Positions 11,243 through 20,970 of a DNA stretch of 64,000 bases are shown here, piece after piece (position 1 is the stretch's first letter; every line of letters starts with the position of its first letter). The notes beneath the pieces are model-generated. The model saw nothing but the letters and a program-made list of their open reading frames with translations. It ran no database searches and was not told where the DNA came from. Source of the stretch: Bidens hawaiensis (taxonomy: Eukaryota; Streptophyta; Magnoliopsida; Asterales; Asteraceae); contig JAIQDT010003811.1 of NCBI GenBank assembly GCA_021521415.1, forward strand, positions 62,001 through 126,000, read 5' to 3'. Made by a program: the position numbers and the translations under genes.

Positions 11243-14200
11243 TTAAAAGGGGCATTTACATGGCTTGATTCCCCATGTTTTTTCTGCGTAATCTTCAATC
11301 GTTCGATCACTGCTAAATCTTGCAGATCCAGCAGTACAAAGTATGCTCATTTCATTCCATTTCTTCTTATCCACATATGCTCTATCTGCAGCAGCCTGCA
11401 CTTGCACAAATTTATTTAATTTCATACTTATTTCCCCCCTTGACTGTTTTCTTGAAATTTACACACAAAATCAAGAAACTAGTTAGCTTGCCTGGGCTTC
11501 TAGATAGCTAGCAAAATCAGACCCCAAAAGATAAAAATCTTTGCCATTTTCAACCGAATCACACAACGACTTGAAGTAATCTTTGTATCCAAAATAACCA
11601 TCCCTCACCATCCTTGAAAAAGTTCAAAAGTTTTTTACTTATTAAACTAATTGTGGCTTTAAAAAGTATCTAAACTAGTAAAGATTGTAAATTTATTATA
11701 CCTTACTACGCGTACAAACTGAAGGGGTGCTTTAAAGGTGGAATCTTTCTCACGCAATGCGGGAACTTCATTGATCTTTGCCCCAAAAATGAACTAAATA
11801 TAAAATAATTGACACGATGATTTGTAATGATATGTAACAAAGCAAACTAATTATGGGATTTTTAATAAATTTGTAGTTACCATGTTTTCTGAACCTATTT
11901 CTTCAATAATTTCATTTGTCGATCCATCAGCCGTCGCAAGCAACAAACATCCGTTCATCAGAAATTTCATGCTTCCCGTCCCTGACGCCTCGTGTCCTGC
12001 AGTGCTGCATATAAACAAAACATTTTTAAATAAATTTAATTTACAACTTTTAAAATAGTGTTTAAAAATACAAACCTAATGTGTTGTGAAATGTCACTTC
12101 CGGGAATAACTAACTCAGCAACTGAAACATTGTAATCAGGAATGAAAACCTACAAAAGCAATAACATTTCACTAAAACGGTCCATATGGCTATAACACGT
12201 GGGACCCACTTGAGGAATAAAAAAAATATATCATAATTTAGGGTATTTTACCAGTTTAAGGAGGTCACCGACGTCATTATCATTGTTAATTATTTCTGCA
12301 ACCGCATGACAAAGTTTGATGATCTTTTTTGCAATCTCGTAACCAGGAGGAGCTTTCCCGCCAATTATGCACACATGAGGTACAACCTTTTTCCTCTCGC
12401 TTTCCTCCATATTCTTATTTAAAAAGGTTAAAATTAGTTAAAACTATTTTCACTTCAGATGGGACTAAAAAAATATAAAGTTTGCAAAAAATAGATACCT
12501 TTATGCAATCGTACCGATGAATTACGCCTAATATATTTAACAGTTGTCGTTTATATTCGTGTATTCTTTTTACCTGCACATCGAACATTGCATCCAAACT
12601 AACCTGCAGTCGCAGATTAAAACTTTGATCTAAGAACACAATAATAACTAATAACACAAATAAAAAGACAAAGGTAATAATAAGTTATATAAAACCTTCA
12701 CTCCACTCATTGTTTCAATGTATTCAGCAAGTCTCATTTTATTAATCTTCTTCACCTAACCATCAAACACATCTATTTAGCCAAACATTATACAAAAATT
12801 GCAAATTATAACGAGCTGGTTTTAGTGTATTACTGTCATCCATTCTTGTTGTAGATCAGAATTTGATGCATATTCTTTGAGATGGGCTAAAAGGTCAATA
12901 TCCTGGATCCAAGATTCGGTTCCGAGCCACTTTGAAATAAGAGCGCATAGAGAAGGATTGCTTACTACAAGCCAACGACGCTAAAATGCCAAAAAAAAAA
13001 TCATAATAATTAAAAGTTTAGTCATTTGAGTTATGCCAAGATGTTAAATATGGAATATTACCTGAGTTACTCCATTTGTTTTGTACTGAAATTTCTCAGG
13101 CCATAGCTCATAAAAATCCTGCAAGTAAACCATATTATAAGCAAAAAAACAAAATTCAAAATATATATCTAAAATGCAATATAAAGTTATATTGAAATCA
13201 AGTACCGTGAATACTCGTGTTTTTAGCAATTCATAATGAGCTTTAGAGACTCCATTAACTGTGTGAGAACAAACAATGGACAAGTTCGCCACTCTAATAT
13301 TCTGTCAACTCAAAAATGTTAAAAAACAAGTGGATAATTATTTTGCATCATATAAAAAAATATTATCAAGATTTATAAATAATTAAATACCTTTACAGCA
13401 CCTTCCTCAACGATCGACATTCGAGACAACCGTGCATAATCTTGCCCGATTTTCTTTTTCAACTCCTCCATAAACGCAAAGTTTATGTCATATATAATCT
13501 GTAAAGGTAGATACGTATCAACTTATAAAGTTAAATAAATTTAAAACCTTTTAGCAAATTGTTACTTACTTGTAAATGGCGTGGTAAAACATTCTGAAAC
13601 AGGTCTACTGGGACTTTTTCCAATGCTTCAGGTGATACCGTATGTGTAGTAAATGAAAAAACTTGTTTTACAATATTCCATGATTTTTTCCAACCCAAAT
13701 GTTCTTCATCAAGAAGCACTCTCATAAGTTCAGCTATTGAAATTGATGGATGCGTATCATTTAATTGCAAAGAAACCTGCATATTAAGGAGTATTTTGGT
13801 CAGTTCGTTAGAAACTTAACAGAAAAGTCAAATTCCATCCACTCCAAAGACCATCTATGTAATTAACTCTAAACCTTATCTGGGAAGTCATCAAAGTTTG
13901 CATGCGTGTCTTTGAACCTCTGAATAATATCTTGTAATGATGCCGAAACAAAGAAATATTGTTGCTTCAACCGCAGTTCCTTTCCCTGAAATATTACAAA
14001 TTCATAAGCGTACGCTATTATTTTCAGATACAATACATTTTAAGGTGGCAAATACATGTACCTGATAAGAACGGTCATCAGGGTATAAAACATTGCTTAT
14101 TATTTCTGCTTTTTGTCTGTTCACAATAGCATTAATATAATCTCCAGTATTATATGACTCCTGCAATTAATGAAACAAAAAACAAATAAATAAATAACAC

Positions 14201-16617
14201 TATCTGGATATAACATAATATAAATAGCATTTTATAATAATATAATTAAACTCACTATATCATATCCATAACTCGGTTTAGCAGCCCATAAACGAAGATT
14301 AATCGTGTTTCTCGTTCCATAACCAGGTATAGGATTGTCATAAGCTACCGCTTCCACCTAAATATTAATAAGAAATAAGAACATCTTTTATGTTGAAATT
14401 TATATTATGTAAGGGATATAGCTCACGATTTCTTCAGGAATCCAAACTTTACATTTCTTTCCATTCACAACTTCCTCTTTCACAGTTCCATAAAACTGAT
14501 TTGGTGAACAATAAAATAGATAAATAAAGTATAAATATGATAGAAAAGAGATTAAATAAATACTTTTATAAACCTTCACAGGATACGACACGTGGACCCG
14601 CTCTATTTCCCAGGGTTTCCAAAGTTTAACCAATAATCAGGTTGTTCATATTGGAAACCATCCATTATTATCTGCCTAAATAGTCCATACTGGTATCGCA
14701 ATCCATATCTAAACATTTAAAATAAATTCTTAGTGTTATATAACCAACAAAATTAAAAAAAATACTTTCCAATATGGCAATATTACCCCCATGCTGGAAA
14801 ATCCAATGTGGCTAAAGAATCCATTTGGCAAGCAGAAAGACGGGCTAAACCACCATTCCCGAGTGCTGCATCGCCTTCCTATAAAAGTAAAATATTTCAA
14901 ATATTTGAAAAACAAAAAAGTTACATTTTTGTGGTATCATACAATTAAAATATCTAATTAACTAACCTGTTCTGCTAAAACTTCATACTCAAATCCAAGT
15001 TGACTTAAGGCTTCTGCACATTGATCCCGTATGCCTAAATTAATAACACTATTCGACAAAGAACGACCTGCAAAATAACCGCATTTTACTATTTTTGCAT
15101 CTCAAAACAAGATATTGTTCTAAGTTAATTAAAAGAGAAAATTACTTGCCCATTAGAAATTCAAGTGACAGAAAGTATAAACGTTTCGGATCCTTCTTTT
15201 TAAAATGTTGTTGCGTATCATGCCAGCGTTCAATTAACCGGTCCCTCACACTATGTGACAATGCCTGCAAATATAATTTAATCAGTGTTGTAAACAACTA
15301 ACCATCGCTAGGCGCTAGTCAGGCGGTGTGTTCATGACTAGCTATTAATCTTAAATTCAGGATATATATATATATACACATTTTGTACTTAATTTTTCAA
15401 ACTAATATATACACAAACATCAACCCTGTTTGATCATTCTGTGTCGATTTTTTACAAACGTCACATTTCGACTTTTGATCATCTTTTGTTACTTAAAACT
15501 TGAATGGGTTTATGTTAATGTTTAAAACTCAGGTTAACGAGTTAAAATTAGGGGTGCAAACGAGCCGAGCTGCTCGCGAGCTACTCGAGATCGGCTCGTA
15601 AAAAAGCTCGATCGAGCCAAGCTTAAACGCGCCCGAGCTTAAAACTAAGCTCGTTTAATAAATGAGCACGGGCCCAAGCTTTACTCATCGAGCTCGAGCC
15701 TAAACGAGCCTGCCATCAATATAATTTTTATAATATATATTTATATATATTTAATAACTATTAATTAATCTATATAATATTATGAATAAATAACTAAATA
15801 ATATATATTATGTTATATACAATATAATAATTGAAAAAACTATATATTAAAAAATAATTATATTATAAATATATACAAATTAATTAAGAAATAGTAAACG
15901 AGCCAAGTCCTAGCTCGGCTCGTTTGCACACCTAAATTAACACCAAAGAACGGATTTGACCGATAAACATAACCATTTTTTCCAAAAAAGTAAAAAACTT
16001 TAAACCTGATAAGCTTCAAAGTCATCAAAACTGAATCTTGATCTCGCAACCGTATACTCAACATGATGAAGAATATCCTTCTGAAGACTAACCGGGTCAT
16101 TTTTCAAGAACCCATCCATCAATTGAAACATCCTACCATTTTTCCCTTTCCCATTACCCGAACCAAACCCGGGTTTCCTCACCACAACATTAACATTACC
16201 ATTAACGGCTTCGGTTAACGCATTCTTGATCTTGATCAATCTTTCTTGATCCTCAATTCTCTTCCCACCCAAATCACTTACACCAAACTTAATCAAACAA
16301 CAATTTTCAGTTTCATTAAATTGAATTGTGGGTGTTTCAATTTTAACATCTTTTAAAACCCTAGCTATTAAATTAAGCAATCCTGACGAGTCTTGAGCTC
16401 GAATTACGAACTGGGTATTGTTCGTTACGTCTTTTTCGACAGTTACGGATGAAATTGCGGTGATTGCAGGTCGAATTGATGATTTTGGGATGTGATTGAA
16501 GGTGTTCTTGATAAGGGTGGTTGAATGTGATGTGGGTAGTGGTAAAGATGAAAGCTTTTTGGTTGTGGGGTGATGATTAGTGAGTGTGATTAAGGGAGAT
16601 GGGTGGATTAGAGACAT
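11243..16617 (-). CDS. Alpha-glucan (glycogen/starch) phosphorylase with ACT-like N-terminus; exon 5 frameshift
   Basis: GT35 phosphorylase, a PLP enzyme releasing glucose-1-phosphate from alpha-1,4-glucans. I could place 22 exons (high-low): 16617-16006, 15264-15150, 15067-14967, 14878-14787, 14708-14574, 14495-14427, 14357-14256, 14160-14062, 13985-13875, 13776-13570, 13498-13391, 13301-13206, 13118-13062, 12980-12834, 12755-12696, 12603-12499, 12413-12252, 12149-12076, 12004-11881, 11793-11702, 11612-11492, 11395-11243. All junctions keep phase, giving about 980 residues. Motifs: [82 protein letters not shown] (PLP lysine, about residue 831), [19 protein letters not shown]. Residues 65-140 look like an ACT domain. 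The sequence resembles animal/bacterial glycogen phosphorylases more than plant PHS1/PHS2. One base is missing in exon 5 near 14611-14615 (FGN-PW-EIER), so the literal frame stops near residue 340. The start may include a plastid transit peptide (Ser/Thr/Pro-rich first 50 residues). Introns 2 and 21 use GC donors. Confidence 0.85.
15550..15934. mobile_element. MITE in phosphorylase intron 1 (hAT-like ends)
   Basis: The ends are inverted: AGGGGTGCAAACGAGCCGAG on the left, and CTCGGCTCGTTTGCACACCT on the right read in the forward direction. The interior is AT-rich with no coding frame. The CGAGC-rich arms are like those of the element at 42961-43602. I could not find a clean 8-base target duplication, so the hAT assignment is by end style only. 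It lies wholly inside intron 1 (15265-16005) and would be spliced out. Confidence 0.65.
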
Positions 16618-16887
16618 TGGTGAAGGATTTGGTGTTCATGGGATGATCTTCACGGGAGTACTGTGTGTGATCATGGTGTGAGTGTGTGTGTGTTTAAGGA
16701 TCCAAGATGGAAGTGAGTTTGAAGTAAAGTTGTGGTTTATGAGGATTTTATTGGAGTTTTTTATGTATTTGAACTTTGGTCGAGGTTGTGTATGGAGATT
16801 GCAAAATTTCCAAATGTGTACGCTAAAGTTTTATTTTAGGCTTGGGTTATGCATCCACTGTATTGGTTATTCAAACACGAGGGTAGG
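16618..16887. other. 5' flank of the phosphorylase gene
   Basis: Intergenic DNA immediately upstream of the phosphorylase ATG (which reads leftward). It contains a short TG-rich run at 16677-16692. No clear TATA box could be chosen with confidence. Confidence 0.4.
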
Positions 16888-17800
16888 TTATACGAGTCGT
16901 ATAGGCTCTATACGGCTCGTATAGGTGCATAGTCAAGTCATTTTAAAGCAAAAGTGTCAGACTTTATTCTTTTGTATCGTATAGACCCTATACGGCTCGT
17001 ATAGGGCTATATGACTCGTATACGGTCTATTTAACTTGTATAGTTTTTTTTATCAATTTTAAAATTACAAAATATTAAAAATAACACCCGAGTTGGTTAC
17101 AAAATAAAAATATACATAACAACCTATGTACAACATGAGCGTTTTGAGGTAACGACTTTTTAGTTTCATTTGTTGGTTTAGATGTTTTGGCTCGTGTTAA
17201 CTCAGCTTTTGAAATATAGCCTTTATAATTTATAATATTATAGTTGTTTAATGCCTTACAGACACATGACAAATGAAATAGAAGTTGTCGGGTGCATTAT
17301 TTAACGTATTTAAATACTTTTATCTTCATTTTTTACTCTAATTGATTGCGCTTATAAAAGAAAAACTTTTTAAACATAAATAAGCAAAATTATAATAATC
17401 CATACGCGATAATTAACTAAGCAACCAAACAAACATGTAATCATAAGGACATACAACTTTTGGTGTTATCTTACAAAGCAACATACAAATCTTACATGGT
17501 TTGAGAAAGAAAATCTGATACCTGGTCTATACGAGTCGTATAGACCAGAAAAGTAATTAAAAATCTCTTGTCAAAGTACATGCTGGCATGCTGTATATAC
17601 TAGTCGTATAGACCCTATACGGCTCGTATAGGTCAGACGAGTTACGTAGGCTATACGAGCTGGAAAATATATACGGCTCGTATAGGGTCTATACGCCTCG
17701 TATAGACTGCAAAAAGCTGCCACATTGACACGTTCGTACGCAGGTCAATAAGTTAGGGCTATACGACTCGTATAGGCCCTATACGAGCCGTATAGCGTTA
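16888..17800. repeat. Cluster of CTATACG-CGTATAG palindromes
   Basis: Short near-palindromes of the form CTATACGRSYCGTATAG occur repeatedly in five groups: 16888-16925, 16975-17043, 17522-17548, 17600-17704 and 17757-17797. There are roughly a dozen copies in all, often two back to back (for example CTATACGGCTCGTATAGG next to CTATACGAGTCGTATAG). The group at 17522-17548 is a perfect 27-base palindrome. The DNA between groups is ordinary AT-rich sequence without coding potential. The cluster is 0.27-1.2 kb upstream of the phosphorylase start. Function unknown. Confidence 0.8.
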
Positions 17801-18210
17801 TTCCCACACCAGGGGGCTGGTGTACGCTAAAAAAGTGTGTTATTTTAGGTTTATTGGATTTTAAATTGTTAACTGATTATGACTAATAATAATTTCAAGT
17901 TAGCTTTGTTGTTACTGACGGTTTCAAATTTAAAAAAAAGTTGGCCCCAATGGTCTCTGTTAAAAAGGACTCAACTGCGTTATATTTTTTTTTTCTTCTG
18001 AATTTCAAACTAATGTGTTATGGTTTTTGATCGAAATGAGGATACGAGTCAACTAATGTAAAACTTAGTTCGGATACCATTTAATAGGCCAATAATATTT
18101 AATAGGGATTATTAAAATCCTAAACCTTTTTTTTATTTTACAATAACAAATAATAATATCTACTTTTTAAAAACCAACTAGCTATATGAATAAGTTATTT
18201 GTAAAGGGAT
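17801..18210. other. Intergenic DNA, nothing recognised
   Basis: AT-rich stretch with homopolymer T runs. No gene, terminal repeat or conserved motif was seen. Confidence 0.5.
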
Positions 18211-18213
18211 TTA

Positions 18214-18509
18214 GAGCATTCCCATCCCATCCCCATAATTATGTGAGGGGGATTGGTAAATTATAGGGTGAGGTTTGAATGATTGTGAGTGTAAATTATA
18301 GGGTGGAGAGAGAAATGTAGTGATTTTTTGTAAATTTGGGGAACATTGTTTGTCCCTATTTATTTTTTAATATTTGTTGGATTGGTTGTGAGTAGAGGAG
18401 AGAGAAAACTGTAATGATAAAAGTATTATTTAATTAAATAGGAAAGAGAAATGTAATGTTTTGTAATGTAATTATAAAGATGTGGATGAGGAACTGGATG
18501 TGAATGCTC
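18214..18509. mobile_element. Tourist-like MITE, 296 bp, TTA target duplication
   Basis: The ends are inverted: GAGCATTCCCATCCCATCCC on the left, and GGATGTGAATGCTC closing the right end. TTA flanks it on both sides (18211-18213 and 18510-18512), as expected for PIF/Harbinger-dependent MITEs. No coding sequence. Its right TTA is also the left target duplication of the adjoining Harbinger element. Confidence 0.85.
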
Positions 18510-18512
18510 TTA

Positions 18513-20013
18513 GGCTGAGGGGTGTGGGGCTTCAGCGGGGGCGCGAGAGCCCCTCCGCTCGCGCCCCCAGGCGCGAGCACCACACCACCGAGGCGCGAGA
18601 GGGGCGCGAGCGCGGAAAACAAGGCGGGCGCAAGGTGGGTCGCGGGAGGCATATGGCGTAAAGGTGGCTTGGGAATGCGTGAAAGAGCTGTTGGACCATT
18701 TAATTGAGCCGTTGGGCTCATAATTTAATAAAAAAAAAGTTTTTTCTTCCTATATATAACCAATTTCATATAAATCAATTACCACAACTTCAAAAAAAAA
18801 CCCAAAATCAACCCATCTTCATAATTTTTTTTTAAAAAATAATGTCGTCGTACTCGTCTGATTCCGACTCCTTCGAAGAGGATGATTTGCTTCTTCATGT
18901 AGGGGGAGTTTTGACCGCAACCGTGGTCAATCTCTTGCAAAATCAAGCCCATCAACCTCGACTCCCGAGGGTTAGAGCACCACCTCGTGATCGTGATCGA
19001 TCGGGTGCTAACGATATTTTGATTAGGCATTATTTTAGCCCTCAACCGGTATATGCGGAGTCGGATTTTCGAACTCGTTTCCGAATGAGCAGACAATTGT
19101 TCATGCGTATAGCAAGTGATTTAGAGGCACGGTATCCCTTTTTTCAACAAAGGGAGGATGCTAGGGGTCTCCCCGGTTTTACCCCTCTTAAAAAATGCAC
19201 GGCTGCTATCCGTCAATTAGCGTACGGCATCTCGTCGGACGCTTTGGATGAGTATTTACAGATGTCGAAAAGGGTTGCACGTGAATCCCTTCATTTTTTC
19301 TGCCAAGGTAAAAAACATTAATTTTACTTTTTATTAAATATTTATTACATTTTGTAATGTATATTGTACGTAGGAGTCGTATCGACTTACGCTCGGAGAT
19401 ATCTGCGTAAACCTACAATGTATGACATCCAACGCATATATGAGGTGCACGCAGAAAAACATGGTTTTTCTACAATGTCTACACGTGTCTGATCCTACAC
19501 AACATGACGTTAGAAGACGAGGGCAAAGCTATCTGCCAAAACTACCAAGGTGACATTCCGCCACAGCCGTCCACAATCAGTGATCAACAAAAACTTCACA
19601 ACATAGCAAATATCAAGAGCCGTGAGATACACGGGGAGCTTCGACATGAGTTGGTTGAACATTTGTGGGAGAGGCGACCCGATGATCTTGTATTAGATTA
19701 GTAGAATTATTAAGTATTATTGTTTGTTTAATTTTTAGTATGTTTTTTTTGTAATTTGAATTTTAAAAAAAATGTGTGTTTTTTTTTATAATTTATGAGT
19801 TTTTTTAATAATACGTTTTTTGAATATATTTATAAAAAAATAAAAAAAAAATCCGCTGGAGCCCCTGCTCGCGCCCCTCCACACCAGGGCCAGGGGCTCC
19901 AGCGGGGGCTCCAACACCCATCTTATCCAGTTTCTCTCTCTGCCACACGTCACAATATTATTGGCTGGAGCCCCCACTCGCGCCCCCGTTAGAGCCCCCC
20001 ACACCCCTCAGCC
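18513..20013 (+). mobile_element. PIF/Harbinger element, internally deleted, 1501 bp
   Basis: The terminal inverted repeat begins GGCTGAGGGGTGTGGGG at 18513, and its complement ends at 20013 (CCCCACACCCCTCAGCC). It extends through a GC-rich GGGGGCGCGAG block to about 37 bases with small gaps. Target duplication TTA occurs at 18510-18512 and 20014-20016. The GC-rich arms (18530-18620 and 19855-19990) contrast sharply with the AT-rich surroundings. The interior holds a transposase gene with its catalytic core deleted, so the element is non-autonomous. Confidence 0.9.
18842..19701 (+). pseudogene. Harbinger transposase with deleted DDE core
   Basis: Exon 1 (18842-19307) starts MSSYSSDSDSFEEDDLLL and contains FRTRFRMSRQLFMRIASDLE, matching the N-terminal half of the family (compare RRRFRMSKHLFMHI in the element at 4.7 kb). 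A GT-AG intron leads to exon 2 at 19374, which reads GVVSTYARRYLRKPTMYDIQ. After the phrase AEKHGF the frame breaks (TGA near 19490), and the C-terminal tail LILHNMTLEDEGKAI follows in another frame to 19701. Everything between, including all catalytic acidic residues, is missing. Only terminal and N-terminal functions could remain. Confidence 0.85.
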
Positions 20014-20016
20014 TTA

Positions 20017-20930
20017 GATTTGTAAAGCCGAGCAACGTTAGTCATATGGGGTAAATGTCATTCTCATTAATGAGGGGTCACTCTGTTGAGAATAACTAGT
20101 ATTGATTGGTCCAAAGCTCCTCGCATGAATTTGACCGTAGGTCTACGAACGACCTGCTAATCTTGTGACACATGTATATATAGCTTTTGGTGGGATTTGA
20201 ACTACCGGATTGGTTCGTATCCTGACTGATGTACTATTTAGGCTGCTATATATATTTTATTATTAAATACTTGTAATCACAAAATAATAATACAATTCGT
20301 AAGGCTGTTCTTTTGATTTTGATATGTAAGAGTCGTTTATCTTTAGAATAACATAACATTGACCTTATAAAAATCAATAACGTAGCTAGCTTAAAATCAT
20401 GTCGGATTTTGTTATTGGGTTCTATAGCGGAGCCTAGAAAACTCTTTAGAAGGTGAAGAAAGGCATAGCCATACGAAACACCCTCCAGTAAAGTTAGTAA
20501 TTTATATAATGATCGATATTTTGTGTATACATGTATAGTGTGATAAGCAATGCTTGAACATATGCTCAAGTAGTCAAGTTGATTATGAGATGATTGTTCA
20601 ACTTTTGTTGCTATCAAATTGAAAAATGTTTTTGATAGGTTTTAACTGCTTATTAAACCATTCAAAATCACCTGTTCAAAAGACTTCAATGTAATTTAAA
20701 ATTTTATACATTATTATTTAACTGACTTGTATGTTTCTACTTGCTATGACTATAAAAGTCAAGTTCTCTATCCAACTCTATTCCAAGCACAATGCCACAT
20801 TAGAAAGACAAAAAAAAAATCAAAGAATTCAATAAAAAATATCCCCTGCAAATATTTAAGATTATATAAAAAAAACTTGCAAAACTTATATTTGGTTTCC
20901 TACAAAACTAAACCCATGAAAAATCTTTCT
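20017..20930. other. Intergenic DNA between Harbinger element and RLT1 homologue
   Basis: No recognised gene. The frame at 20246-20617 (minus) has no identifiable domain and no splice context. The last part (20700-20970) would contain the RLT1 3' UTR, whose stop codon is at 20971-20973; no polyadenylation site can be assigned confidently. Confidence 0.45.
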
Positions 20931-20970
20931 ACCTTCAAAATTGATAATATATTTTTCTCTTTTTGAGAAT

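Noticed and set aside
16888..17800. Palindrome cluster considered as a CRISPR array
   Set aside because: Spacing is irregular, repeats are palindromic and of mixed length, some are back to back, there are no cas genes, and the genome is a plant genome.
18434..18721. Pro/Ala-rich frames across 18434-18721 on both strands
   Set aside because: Produced by the GC-rich terminal arm of the Harbinger element, not by a gene.
20246..20617. 123-codon frame on the minus strand
   Set aside because: No recognisable domain, AT-driven composition, no splice or promoter context.
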